DNA of 64,000 nt from positions 2,554,084 to 2,618,083 of the forward strand of contig NZ_CP012334.1 of assembly GCF_001704295.1 (NCBI RefSeq), in the 5' to 3' direction. Under the pieces are notes generated by a model, which made no database searches, was not told the DNA's origin, and saw only the letters and a list, made by a program, of their open reading frames with translations. The stretch comes from Bordetella sp. H567. GTDB taxonomy: Bacteria; Pseudomonadota; Gammaproteobacteria; Burkholderiales; Burkholderiaceae_B. This document shows positions 16,788 to 25,530 of the stretch, piece after piece. Each line of letters begins with the position of its first letter. The stretch's first letter is position 1. The translations under genes and the position numbers were made by a program.

Positions 16788-16821
16788 GTAGGCTCCTTGC
16801 GGTATGCGTGGGCGCCGAGGG

Positions 16822-18102
16822 TCAAGCCGGCGCGGCGGCCTGCTGGCAGGCCTTGATCCAGGGTTTCAGGGCGGCGCTCGCATCGGCGAACCCCGCGGGG
16901 TCGATGCGGGTACCGCGCTCGAACAACACGCGCATCTGGCGCAGGTCCGCCGCCGCGTTCACCGCGACACCATGCACGGGCAGGCCGTCGCGATGGCCCA
17001 GCCAGATCAGCCTGGGCGCCTGCGCGCCCGGTTCGGCGTCGCCGCGGCAGGTATAGACGAGGTCGCCGTCCGGCATGCCGAGCATCTGGATATTGCAGCC
17101 GAACTGGTCGGTCCAGAACCACGGATAGGGCGGGGCCGGAGGCTCGGCATCCAGCATCGCGGCAGCCGCCACCCGTGCCTGCTCGTTGGCGTTCTGCCAC
17201 GATTCGAGCCGCGCATGGCGCCCCAGGAAGTCGCGGTGCTGGCTGGCGCAGTCGCCGATCGCCAGGATGTCCGGGTCCGAACTGCGGCAGCAGGCGTCCA
17301 CCCGTATGCCGCCGTTATGCGGATCGATCTCCAGGCCAGCCGCGCGCGCCAGCGTGACCTCCGGTTGCAGGCCGATCGCCACCACGATGGCGTCCGCGGG
17401 CAGGGTTTCCCCACTATCCAGTACCAGCCCGGCGGGTGTGCGTCCGTCGGCCTCGCACGCCACGGAGGCGATGCGGGCGCCCAGGCGCAGGCGGGCGCCC
17501 GAGGCCGCCGCGCGCGCCGCCAGCCAGCGCGAAAACGGCGCGGGCAGGGCATTGGGCAGCAGGCGTTGCGCGCTCTCGATGACGGCGACCTCGGCGCCGC
17601 TCGCCAGCGCCGTGGAGGCGACCTCCAGGCCGAGGAAGCCGCCGCCCACCACGACAACGCGGGCGCCGGCGCGCAGGCATGCCCGCAATCCACGCGCATC
17701 GTCCAGCGTTCGCACATAGTGCACCTTGGGCGTGCCGCGCGGCAGGGCGGGAAGCTCTCGTGCCTGGCCGCCCGTGGCCAATAGGCAGCGGTCGTAGGCC
17801 AGCACCGTACCGTCCGCCAGGCGGATCTCGCGCCGCGCGCGATCCAGGGCCAGCGCCTCGATGCCGCGCATCAGCCGTATATCCTGCTCGGCATAGAAGG
17901 TATGGGGATGAATGGCCGCGGCGTGTTCGGCGTCCGCGTCGCGCAACACCGCCTTGGACAGCGGGGGGCGTTCGTAGGGCGCGTGCGGTTCGCGGCCGAT
18001 CAGCGTCAACGGTCCGGTATAGCCCAGCGCGCGCAGGGCATTCGCCGCCATGGCCCCGCCCTGGCCGGCGCCGACGATCACGATGGATGCGGGGGCGGCC
18101 AT
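16822..18102 (-). CDS. FAD-dependent ferredoxin reductase of the Rieske oxygenase system
   Basis: A 426-residue flavoprotein passing electrons from NAD(P)H to the Rieske ferredoxin. It has an N-terminal FAD site VIVGAGQGGAMAANALRALG, a central NAD(P)H site VVVVGGGFLGLEVA, the second FAD motif DILAIGDCA, and a C-terminal reductase domain with FWTDQFGCNIQMLG. The real start is the ATG at 18102; a longer frame on this strand runs into the ferredoxin gene but is not homologous. The gap to the ferredoxin stop is only 4 bp, indicating cotranscription. This is the BphA4/PuR-type reductase expected for a three-component system. Confidence 0.9.
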   Translation of the reverse strand: MAAPASIVIVGAGQGGAMAANALRALGYTGPLTLIGREPHAPYERPPLSKAVLRDADAEHAAAIHPHTFYAEQDIRLMRGIEALALDRARREIRLADGTVLAYDRCLLATGGQARELPALPRGTPKVHYVRTLDDARGLRACLRAGARVVVVGGGFLGLEVASTALASGAEVAVIESAQRLLPNALPAPFSRWLAARAAASGARLRLGARIASVACEADGRTPAGLVLDSGETLPADAIVVAIGLQPEVTLARAAGLEIDPHNGGIRVDACCRSSDPDILAIGDCASQHRDFLGRHARLESWQNANEQARVAAAAMLDAEPPAPPYPWFWTDQFGCNIQMLGMPDGDLVYTCRGDAEPGAQAPRLIWLGHRDGLPVHGVAVNAAADLRQMRVLFERGTRIDPAGFADASAALKPWIKACQQAAAPA

Positions 18103-18106
18103 GGGA

Positions 18107-18418
18107 TCACCTGGAAACGTCGGCCAGTATGTCACTGCCTTCGACCTTGACCGGATACACGCGGATGTCGCTGATGGCCGGCGCGCACAGGACCTTGCCC
18201 GTGCGGATATCGAAGCGGGCCTGATGCAGGGGGCATTCGATGCAGCCGTCTTCCAGGTAGCCCTCCGACAGCAGCGCATACGCGTGCGTGCACACGTTGT
18301 CCGATACGAAGAATTCGCCCGCACTGCGATACAGCGCCAGCTGTTTGCCGCCGGCTTCCACGGCCATGACCTCGTCGTCTTCCAATGCATCGGTCGCGGC
18401 GATTCGGGTCCAGTTCAT
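18107..18418 (-). CDS. Rieske [2Fe-2S] ferredoxin of the oxygenase system
   Basis: A 103-residue soluble Rieske ferredoxin. Cluster ligands are C43, H45 (VCTHAYALL) and C62, H65 (ECPLHQARF). It shuttles electrons from the reductase to the oxygenase. It is the first gene of the minus-strand picB-type operon; the ATG at 18418 is 11-44 bp from two PicR operator copies. Its first 20 residues (NWTRIAATDALEDDEV) match standard ferredoxin starts, so longer upstream frames are rejected. Confidence 0.9.
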   Translation of the reverse strand: MNWTRIAATDALEDDEVMAVEAGGKQLALYRSAGEFFVSDNVCTHAYALLSEGYLEDGCIECPLHQARFDIRTGKVLCAPAISDIRVYPVKVEGSDILADVSR

Positions 18419-18428
18419 GTCAGTCTCG

Positions 18429-18462
18429 TCAGTATGCTGAGTAATTGTGGTCAGTGTACTGC
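18429..18462 (-). promoter_or_regulatory. Two PicR operators before the oxygenase operon
   Basis: TCAGTATGCTGA (18429-18440) and TCAGTGTACTGC (18451-18462) are 22 bp apart and start 11 bp from the ferredoxin ATG. The 376-bp gap 18419-18794 between the divergent operons holds no gene. It contains this pair, the pair at 18703-18734 and a clear promoter toward the TRAP receptor; the remainder (18463-18683) shows nothing recognisable. Confidence 0.75.
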
Positions 18463-18683
18463 GCATAAAAAGACGCGACGTCCTAGGGATTTCCCGGGTT
18501 GGCCGCGGCGGCGCATGGAGTGGAGGAATCGCCCGCATCGATGAGCCGGACGATGAAGGGAAAACCCTGTATTTAGCGGCCCAACATGGTGCGCGGATGT
18601 GCCGGCAGGGCGCCTGGCCGCGCCATCGTGGCGCATGGTTTTTGGCCGAGGCGCTGTGCCGCCGGATACTCGGGTAATCATCG

Positions 18684-18734
18684 TTGACACCCCAAAACTC
18701 TCTCAGTATGCTGACTAACAAGTCAGTGTACTTA
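18684..18734 (+). promoter_or_regulatory. Sigma-70 promoter with overlapping PicR operators (TRAP/hydroxylase operon)
   Basis: A -35 TTGACA (18684-18689), a 17-bp spacer and a -10 TATGCT (18707-18712) form a near-consensus promoter. The -10 lies inside operator TCAGTATGCTGA (18703-18714), and a second operator TCAGTGTACTTA (18723-18734) covers the expected start region. Bound repressor would block polymerase directly. Confidence 0.75.
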
Positions 18735-18794
18735 CGGTTTTTTTCGTACATTAATCCGTGCTCGCGCCGCACCCCAGAATCTAGGAGCAGAGTT

Positions 18795-19898
18795 ATGCAA
18801 CGACGCCGTTTCCTTACACAGGCCGCGGGTGCCGCGGGCGCGGGCCTGGCCGCCGTCGCCGCGCCCGCGGTCGCGCAATCGAACCCCTCCGTGCGCTGGC
18901 GCATGTCCACCAGCTGGCCCAAGAGCCTGGACACCATCTACGGTTCGGCGGACGAGTTCTGCAAGCGCGTTGGTCAATTGACGGACGGAAAGTTCGAAAT
19001 ACGTGCTTTTCCCGGTGGCGAAATCGTTCCCTCCGCGCAGAACATGGACGCCGTGAGCAACGGCACGGTGGAATGCAACCATGTCCTCAGCACCGCGTAT
19101 ATCGGCAAGAACACCGCCTTGACATTCGACACCGGCCTGTCCTTCGGGCTGAACGCGCGCCAGCACAATGCCTGGATCCACTACGGGGGAGGCATGGAGC
19201 AGCTGCGCGCGCTCTACAAGAAGTACAACATCGTGAACCACGTCTGCGGCAACGTGGGCGTGCAGATGGGCGGCTGGTACCGCAAGGAAATCAAGTCGGT
19301 GGCGGACTTGAAGGGCCTGAACATGCGCATCGGCGGCATCGGCGGCATGGTGCTGTCCAAGCTCGGCGCGATTCCGCAGCAGATCCCGCCCGGCGATATC
19401 TATCCGGCGCTGGAAAAGGGCACGATAGACGCGGCGGAGTGGATAGGCCCGTACGATGACGCCAAGCTGGGCTTCAACAAGGTCGCGCCCTTCTATTATT
19501 CGCCGGGGTGGTTCGAGGGCAGCGCGTCGATCACCACCATGGTGCACGACAAGGCGTGGGAAGCACTTCCTGCCGCGTACAAGGCCGCCTACGAATGCGC
19601 GGCCGGCGAACAGACGATGCGCATGCTGGCCAACTACGATGCGCGCAATCCGCAGGCGCTGCGCCAGCTGATCGCCGGCGGCGCCAAGGTGCGCTACTTC
19701 CCCAAGGAAGTGATGGACGCGGTGTACAAGGCCTCGCAGGAGCTGTGGGACGAGCTGTCGGCCAATAATCCGGATTTCAAGGCGCTTTATCCGGGATGGA
19801 AGAAGTTCCAGCAGGATGAGGCCGGCTGGTTCCGGGTCGCGGAAAGCGCCTTGGACAACTATACGTTCGCCGAGGTGACGCGGGCGCAGTCCAAGTAA
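18795..19898 (+). CDS. TRAP transporter substrate-binding protein (DctP family; picT1-like)
   Basis: A 367-residue periplasmic solute receptor of the TRAP type. The signal peptide MQRRRFLTQAAGAAG contains a twin-arginine RRxFL motif, so Tat export is likely. The mature protein shows RWRMSTSWPKSLDTIYGSA, LKGLNMRIGGIGGMVLSKLG with the conserved ligand arginine region, and the GDIYPALEKGTIDAAEWIGP helix typical of TakP-like receptors for organic acids. In A. faecalis the matching operon starts with a TRAP receptor (picT1) before the picolinate dehydrogenase. The matching membrane subunits are encoded separately at 27131 and 27768, after the hydroxylase and an ABC transporter. Picolinate as ligand is inferred. 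Confidence 0.9.
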   Translation: MQRRRFLTQAAGAAGAGLAAVAAPAVAQSNPSVRWRMSTSWPKSLDTIYGSADEFCKRVGQLTDGKFEIRAFPGGEIVPSAQNMDAVSNGTVECNHVLSTAYIGKNTALTFDTGLSFGLNARQHNAWIHYGGGMEQLRALYKKYNIVNHVCGNVGVQMGGWYRKEIKSVADLKGLNMRIGGIGGMVLSKLGAIPQQIPPGDIYPALEKGTIDAAEWIGPYDDAKLGFNKVAPFYYSPGWFEGSASITTMVHDKAWEALPAAYKAAYECAAGEQTMRMLANYDARNPQALRQLIAGGAKVRYFPKEVMDAVYKASQELWDELSANNPDFKALYPGWKKFQQDEAGWFRVAESALDNYTFAEVTRAQSK

Positions 19899-19916
19899 GC
19901 GGGACAGGGGGCAAGG

Positions 19917-22325
19917 ATGACGATGGAACACGGCGGGCCCGCCGGCGCGCGCAAGGCCGAAGGCGTGGGGGCGCGGGTCCCGCGCAAGGAAGACGCGCGC
20001 CATCTGCACGGCAAGGGCAATTTCGTCGCCGACATGGCGATGCCGGGATTGTCCGAGGTGGCGTTCCTGCGCAGTCCGCTGGCGCATGCGCGCATCGGCG
20101 CGGTGCGCGTGGACGCCAGCGTGGCCGGCTGTGTCGCGCTGCGTGCCGACATGGCCGACTGCAGGGACATCGTCGCCGATTCGACGCTACCCACCTACCA
20201 GTCATCGGCCCAGCCGCCGCTGGCGGCCGGCAAGGTGCGCTTCGTCGGGGAGCCGGTGGCCATGGCCTTCGCGCCCACTCGGGCAGAGGCCGAGGACAGT
20301 ATCGAGCTGCTCGACGTCGACTACGAAGACCTGCCCGTATATGCCGATGTGTTTTCCGCGCAGGCCGCCAGCGCCGATCTCGTGCACGCACAGTGGAAGG
20401 ACAATGTCTTCGTGACGTTGACGGCCGACAAGGACTTCGACGCCCATGCCGCGCAGGCGGAAGTCGTCGTCAAGCGCAATATGCGGCTGGCGCGCCAGTG
20501 CATGGTGCCGATGGAGGGCAAGGCCGTCCTGGCGTACTGGGATCATCAGGCCGACCAGCTGGTGGTGTACAGCGCCACCCAGGTGCCCCACATGATCCGC
20601 ACCATCCTGGCGGAATGCCTGGGGCTGGACCAGGGGCGCGTGCGGGTGATTTCTCCGGACGTGGGCGGTGCGTTCGGCTACAAGTGCGTGCTGCAGCAGG
20701 AAGAGCTGTGCATCGCCTGGCTGGCCAAGACGTACAAGCGCCCCTTCCGCTTCATCGAGGACCGCCGCGAGCACTTGACCGCCGGGGCGAATTCCCGCGA
20801 ACACCATTACGAAATGACGGCCTACGCCGACCGGCGCGGCAAGCTGCTCGCGCTGGACGCACGCGTGACGGTCGACGGTGGCGCGTATTCGGTCTGGCCT
20901 TTCACGATCGGCCTGGAGCCCGGCCAGGCGGTGGGCAACCTGCCAGGGCCCTATGCCTTTCGCGGCTATCGTTGCGTGACCCGCGCGGTGGCCACCAATA
21001 AGCCGGGCTTCGTGCCGTATCGCGGCGTGGCGCGTACGGGCGTGTGCTTCGCCATCGAGCTCATGATGGACGCGATCGCCCGCGAAGTGGGCCGCGAACC
21101 CTGGGACGTCCGCCTGGAGAACCTGGTCCAGCCGGAGCAGATGCCCTACGTGAACGTGACCAACAAGCACCTGGACAGCGGCGACTATCCGGCCAGCCTG
21201 CGCAAGGCGCTGGAGATGATAGACGCCCCGGGCGTGCGCGCGCGCCAGCAACGCGGCGAGACCGATGGACGGCTGATCGGGTTGGGCGTGGCAACCTACA
21301 CCGAACAGGCGGCACATGGCACGTCCGTCTTCGCCACTTGGGGCACGCCGGTGATCCCCGGCTTCGACCAGGCCACGGCGCGCATCACGCCGGACGGCGG
21401 CCTGGAAGTCCGGGTCGGCGTGCATTCGCACGGGCAAGGCATGGAGACGACCTTCGCCCAGATCGCCAACGAGATACTGGGCATCCCCGTGGCGCGCATC
21501 AAGGTACTGCACGGCGATACGGGCCAGACGCCGTATTCCACCGGCACCTACGCGTCGCGTTCGCTGGTCATGTCGGGTGGCGCGGTCTCGCAGGCTTGCA
21601 AGCGCCTGTTGCCACGCGTGCTGCACATCGCGGCGCATCTGCTGCGCACGCCCGTCGAACAGCTTTCCGTGGGCGACGGCCGCTTCGCCGCGAACACCGC
21701 GCAGGACACCCGCTCGGTGTCCATGGGCGAGGTCGCCGATGCCTGGTACCTGCGGCCCCATCTGTTGCCGCCGGATGTCGATCCCCTGGGCCTGGAAGTG
21801 ACGGTGGGCTATAAGCCCAAGGTCGACACGGGCTGCTTCACTTATGCCAGCCAGGCGGCCACGGTGGCCGTGGATCCGGCCACCGGCGGGGTGGAGATCC
21901 TGGACTACGTCGTCGTGGAAGATTGCGGCACGATGATCAATCCCATGGTCGTGGAGGGCCAGACCATCGGCGGCATCGCGCAGGGCATCGGCACGGCGTT
22001 CTATGAAGAGACGCCGTACGACGCCAACGGCCAGCCGCTGGCCTCGACGCTGGCCGACTACATGTTGCCCGGCGCCACCGAAGTCCCCCACATGCGTATC
22101 CATCATTTCGAGACACCGTCGCCGCATACGGAGTTCGGCGCCAAGGGCATGGGCGAGGGCGGCGCGATCGCGCCGCCGGCGGTGCTGTTCAACGCGGTGA
22201 ACGATGCGCTGCGCGCGCTCGGCGCGGCCGAACTGGCGCAAACCCCGCTTACCCCTTACCGCGTGCTGCAGGCGATCGCGCAAGGCCGGCGGTGCGAAGA
22301 GAGCGGACAGGCCAGGGCGGCGTGA
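19917..22325 (+). CDS. Picolinate 6-dehydrogenase (PicA-like), molybdopterin-binding large subunit
   Basis: An 802-residue xanthine dehydrogenase-family subunit carrying the molybdenum centre. It starts with the hammerhead domain (VPRKEDARHLHGKGNFVADM). The molybdopterin-binding part includes GGAFGYK, REHLTAGANSREHHYEM, PYRGVARTGVC and the C-terminal GAKGMGEGG, whose E747 is the expected catalytic base next to molybdenum. Predicted reaction: hydroxylation of picolinate at C6 using water. ATG at 19917 is chosen, with 19923 as an alternative. It is followed 7 bp later by the FAD subunit. No cofactor-insertion chaperone (XdhC/MobA type) is present in the window. Confidence 0.87.
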   Translation: MTMEHGGPAGARKAEGVGARVPRKEDARHLHGKGNFVADMAMPGLSEVAFLRSPLAHARIGAVRVDASVAGCVALRADMADCRDIVADSTLPTYQSSAQPPLAAGKVRFVGEPVAMAFAPTRAEAEDSIELLDVDYEDLPVYADVFSAQAASADLVHAQWKDNVFVTLTADKDFDAHAAQAEVVVKRNMRLARQCMVPMEGKAVLAYWDHQADQLVVYSATQVPHMIRTILAECLGLDQGRVRVISPDVGGAFGYKCVLQQEELCIAWLAKTYKRPFRFIEDRREHLTAGANSREHHYEMTAYADRRGKLLALDARVTVDGGAYSVWPFTIGLEPGQAVGNLPGPYAFRGYRCVTRAVATNKPGFVPYRGVARTGVCFAIELMMDAIAREVGREPWDVRLENLVQPEQMPYVNVTNKHLDSGDYPASLRKALEMIDAPGVRARQQRGETDGRLIGLGVATYTEQAAHGTSVFATWGTPVIPGFDQATARITPDGGLEVRVGVHSHGQGMETTFAQIANEILGIPVARIKVLHGDTGQTPYSTGTYASRSLVMSGGAVSQACKRLLPRVLHIAAHLLRTPVEQLSVGDGRFAANTAQDTRSVSMGEVADAWYLRPHLLPPDVDPLGLEVTVGYKPKVDTGCFTYASQAATVAVDPATGGVEILDYVVVEDCGTMINPMVVEGQTIGGIAQGIGTAFYEETPYDANGQPLASTLADYMLPGATEVPHMRIHHFETPSPHTEFGAKGMGEGGAIAPPAVLFNAVNDALRALGAAELAQTPLTPYRVLQAIAQGRRCEESGQARAA

Positions 22326-22332
22326 GGCATCC

Positions 22333-23175
22333 ATGAAAGCGGCGAAATTCGACTATATCCGGCCGGAGTCGGTGGAGCAGGCGCTGGGCGCCCTGCGCCA
22401 GCATGCCGGCCAGGCCAAGCTGATGGCGGGCGGCCAGTCGCTCGGGCCCATGCTCAACTTGCGGCTGGCCCGGCCGGCGATGGTGATCGATATCTCGGGC
22501 CTGCAAGCCTTGCGCGGCGTGACTCGGGACGGCGATACGGTGCGCATCGGCGCGGCCGTGACGCATGCGGAGATCGAGGACGGCGTGCATGCGGCCTTGC
22601 GTGATTCCCCCATGCGCGAGGTGGCCGCCGGCATTGCCTACCGCGCGGTGCGCAACCGCGGCACCCTGGGCGGCAGCCTGGCACACGCCGATCCGGCGGC
22701 CGACTGGGTGGTGGCGATGGCGGCGCTGGGCGCGCGCATCGAGGTGGCCGGGCCGCAAGGCCTGCGCCACGTCGAGGCGGATGCCTTGATGCAGGGCGCC
22801 TACGCCACCGCCATACAGGAAGACGAACTGATACAGGCCGTGCACGTGCCGGCGGGCGGCGCGCGCGCCCGGTGGGGCTACTACAAGTTCTGCCGCAAGA
22901 CCGGCGAGTTCGCCGAGGCCAGCTGCGCCGCCTGGTTCGACCCGGCCAGCGGGCAGGCGCGCATCGCGCTGGGGGCCCTGGATGGGCCGCCGCGCCTGCT
23001 TCCGGGCCTGGCCGCGCGCGTTGCGCGCGACGGTGCGGCGGCATTGGATCCCACGGCGATCGCGCGCGAAGTGGCGGACGCCATGCCGGACAAGGATGAA
23101 CCCCATCGCCAGCTGCACGCGGCCGCGCTTGCCCGCTGCCTGGCGCGGGCCACGGGCCAAGGACCGCAACCATGA
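22333..23175 (+). CDS. Picolinate 6-dehydrogenase (PicA-like), FAD-binding medium subunit
   Basis: A 280-residue CoxM/CutM-type flavoprotein subunit. FAD-binding motifs are LMAGGQSLGPMLNLRLARP (about residues 30-48) and RNRGTLGGSLAHADPAADW (about residues 108-126). The C-terminal CO dehydrogenase flavoprotein domain has KTGEFAEASCAAWF. It passes electrons from the iron-sulfur subunit onward. Its TGA overlaps the ATG of the next gene (ATGA at 23172), so subunits are translated in step. The ATG at 22333 is just after the large-subunit stop; an earlier frame start inside the large subunit is rejected. Confidence 0.9.
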   Translation: MKAAKFDYIRPESVEQALGALRQHAGQAKLMAGGQSLGPMLNLRLARPAMVIDISGLQALRGVTRDGDTVRIGAAVTHAEIEDGVHAALRDSPMREVAAGIAYRAVRNRGTLGGSLAHADPAADWVVAMAALGARIEVAGPQGLRHVEADALMQGAYATAIQEDELIQAVHVPAGGARARWGYYKFCRKTGEFAEASCAAWFDPASGQARIALGALDGPPRLLPGLAARVARDGAAALDPTAIAREVADAMPDKDEPHRQLHAAALARCLARATGQGPQP

Positions 23176-24410
23176 CGCAAGTGACGATGGAAGTGAACGG
23201 CCGCCGCGTGGCCGAGGACGCGCCGGCCCGCATGCACCTGGGCGATTTCCTGCGCGACCGCCTGCGCCTGACCGGCACGCACCTGGGCTGCGAACACGGG
23301 GTCTGCGGGGCCTGCACGGTGCTGCTGGACGGCGCGCCGGTGCGTTCCTGCATCTCGTACGCGGTCGCCTGCGAAGGGCGCCAGGTAACCACGATAGAGG
23401 GCTATGACGGCGATCCGGTCATGCGCCGCCTGCGCGAGGCATTCACGCGCCATCACGCCTTGCAGTGCGGCTATTGCACGCCGGGCATGCTGGCGACGGC
23501 GCGCGATATCGTCCTGCGCCTGCCGGATGCCGACGAGGCGCGGGTACGCGTGGAGCTCTCCGGCAATCTGTGCCGCTGCACCGGCTATATGGGCATCGTG
23601 GCGGCGGTGATGTCGGTGCTTGCCGAGCTGCGCGAGGCTTGCGATGCCCAGGTGGACGGCTTGCGCGCGGCGGCGCGACGCGGCGAAGGCGGCGCGCCCG
23701 CGTCGCCAACGCCGGCCGCGTTTGAGGCCTTCACGGCGACGGCATCCGGCGCGGCCGGCGCGCCGGTGGCATCGGCGGCCTCGACCGGGCAGGGCGCGGA
23801 CGCCGTGTCGATGCCGGCGGGCGTCGCAAGCGGCACGCCGGCGGCAGCCGGCGCCGGCAAGACCAGCCAGATCGACGGCATGTTCGACGTGCCGTTTCCC
23901 GCGGATCGCGTGTGGGCCTTCATGGCCGATCTGCCGGCCGTGGCCGCGTGCCTGCCGGGCGCCTCCATCCAGGAACAGCAGGGCGATCGCGTCAAGGGCA
24001 CGATATCGGTCAAATTCGGCCCGATGCGCGCGGCCTTCAATGGGGCCGCGCGGCTGGACCGGGACGACGCGGCGATGCGCGCGGTCTTCCGCGGGGCGGG
24101 GCAGGATACGCTCAGCCGCTCACGGGCCAATGGCGACATCGTCTATCGCGTCGAGGACGCCGGGGCCGGGGCGGCGCGTGTTCATGTCGAAATGGCCTAC
24201 TCGCTACAGGGCCCGCTGGCGCAGTTCTCGCGTTCCGGACTGGTGCAGGATTTCGTGCGGCGCATGATCGCGGACTTCGGCCGCAACGTCGCCGCGCGCA
24301 TGTCCGGCACGGCGGCCGTGCAGCCGGCGCAGGCTTCGTTCAATGCATCGGGCATGTTCTTCCAGGTGCTCTGGACGCGCATCAAGCGCTGGCTGGGACG
24401 CGGCGGCTGA
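23172..24410 (+). CDS. Picolinate 6-dehydrogenase [2Fe-2S] small subunit fused to a CoxG domain
   Basis: A 412-residue two-part protein. Residues 1-155 are a standard small subunit with two clusters: C40, C45, C48, C60 (plant-ferredoxin type) and C99, C102, C134, C136. An Ala/Gly/Pro-rich linker follows (about 165-230). Residues 232-378 are a CoxG/SRPBCC domain with PADRVWAFMADLPAVAACLPG. The C-terminus ends in a basic amphipathic helix, MFFQVLWTRIKRWLGRGG. Small subunits of this family are usually about 155-170 residues, so the fusion is unusual. CoxG proteins tether CO dehydrogenase to the membrane and are linked to quinone delivery, so electrons may go to the quinone pool. That role is inference. 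Confidence 0.88.
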   Translation: MTQVTMEVNGRRVAEDAPARMHLGDFLRDRLRLTGTHLGCEHGVCGACTVLLDGAPVRSCISYAVACEGRQVTTIEGYDGDPVMRRLREAFTRHHALQCGYCTPGMLATARDIVLRLPDADEARVRVELSGNLCRCTGYMGIVAAVMSVLAELREACDAQVDGLRAAARRGEGGAPASPTPAAFEAFTATASGAAGAPVASAASTGQGADAVSMPAGVASGTPAAAGAGKTSQIDGMFDVPFPADRVWAFMADLPAVAACLPGASIQEQQGDRVKGTISVKFGPMRAAFNGAARLDRDDAAMRAVFRGAGQDTLSRSRANGDIVYRVEDAGAGAARVHVEMAYSLQGPLAQFSRSGLVQDFVRRMIADFGRNVAARMSGTAAVQPAQASFNASGMFFQVLWTRIKRWLGRGG

Positions 24411-24495
24411 GGCCGCCGCCGTATCCGCCGATCGACAACCATCCCGGCCCGCGCGCCGTCCAGGTCGCGCGGGCCATCCAAGCAAGGGGAACCTC

Positions 24496-25530
24496 ATGCG
24501 GACGAGCAAGGCATATGGATGGCGCCGGTGGCTGGCCGGCGCGGCCACCCTGGCCATGTGGGCCGCGGCCGCCGTCGCCGCGGCGCAGCCCGCGACGCCA
24601 CTGAAGGTGCGCCTGGACTGGACGCCGTGGGGCGTGCAGGCGCCTTTCCATCTGGCGCAGCAGAAGGGCTGGTACAAGCAGGCCGGCCTGGACGTGACGC
24701 TGGAGGACGGCAACGGGTCGGTGACGACGGTGCAGATCGTCGGTTCGAGCGACGCCTTCGACGTGGGGCACGCGGCGCTTGCGTCCATGATGATCGCCCG
24801 CGACAAGGGCCTGCCGGTCAAGGCGGTGGCCGTATTCGCGCGGCAAAGCGATATCGGCCTGCTGGTGCCGGCCGACTCGGGCATCACGGGGCCGAGCGGG
24901 CTGAAGGGACGCAAGGTCGCGTATACGGCCGGTTCGCTGGAAGCGCCGTTCATCGACGCTTTCCTGGCGGCGGGCAAGCTCAAGCGCGGGGACGTCGAGC
25001 TCGTCAATGTCGACGCCGCGAGCAAGGCGTCCACCTACGCCGTCGGCCGGGCCGACGCGGCGTTTTCGACCATCCCGTTCTTCCTGCCCGTGGTGTCCCA
25101 GAAGCGTCCGTCCACCGCCGTGCGCTTCGCGGACTTCGGCCTGAACATGCCCAGCTTCGGCCTGTTCGCCAGCGAGGCCAAGCTGAAGACCCGCGGCGAC
25201 GCGATCGCGCGTTTCGCCAGCGTGACGGCACGGGCATGGGAATACATCCATGCCGGGCACGAGGACGAGGCCGTCGCTGCCATCCTGGCGCAGCGTCCGC
25301 AGGCGCGCCTGGATCCCAAGGTGCTGCGCGGCCAGATCGATGCCCTGAAGGCCTATTTCGGTACGCCGCCGTCGGGCGGCCGCCTGGGCGTGCCGGTGCC
25401 GGACGATTGGGTGCAGGCGGTGAAGACGCTGTCCTCGGTGGGACTGATCGGCGCGGAGGCGGATCCGGCCGGCTTCTATGCCACCGGGATGGTGCATCCC
25501 GAACGCTACGACGCCATGGTGGGACGATGA
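24496..25530 (+). CDS. NMT1/SsuA-type ABC transporter substrate-binding protein
   Basis: A 344-residue periplasmic receptor. The signal peptide covers residues 1-30 (ending AAAAVAAAQ). The mature N-terminus VRLDWTPWGVQAPFHLAQQKGWYKQAGLDV is the classic NMT1/THI5-like start, and the domain-linking VAYTAGSLEAPFIDAFL follows. These receptors serve sulfonates, taurine, pyrimidine precursors and aromatic acids. AAGGGGA precedes the ATG at 24496. It lies 85 bp after the CoxG-fused subunit and overlaps the ATPase gene by 4 bp. Its place inside the pic locus suggests uptake of picolinate or a related pyridine acid, which is an inference. Confidence 0.9.
   Translation: MRTSKAYGWRRWLAGAATLAMWAAAAVAAAQPATPLKVRLDWTPWGVQAPFHLAQQKGWYKQAGLDVTLEDGNGSVTTVQIVGSSDAFDVGHAALASMMIARDKGLPVKAVAVFARQSDIGLLVPADSGITGPSGLKGRKVAYTAGSLEAPFIDAFLAAGKLKRGDVELVNVDAASKASTYAVGRADAAFSTIPFFLPVVSQKRPSTAVRFADFGLNMPSFGLFASEAKLKTRGDAIARFASVTARAWEYIHAGHEDEAVAAILAQRPQARLDPKVLRGQIDALKAYFGTPPSGGRLGVPVPDDWVQAVKTLSSVGLIGAEADPAGFYATGMVHPERYDAMVGR

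Noticed and set aside
18420-18431. TCAGTCTCGTCA as a ninth PicR operator
   Set aside because: The right half does not have the conserved CT after N4, so it fails the motif.
20202-22334. 710-codon minus-strand frame
   Set aside because: Shadow of the molybdopterin-binding large subunit; no recognisable motif.
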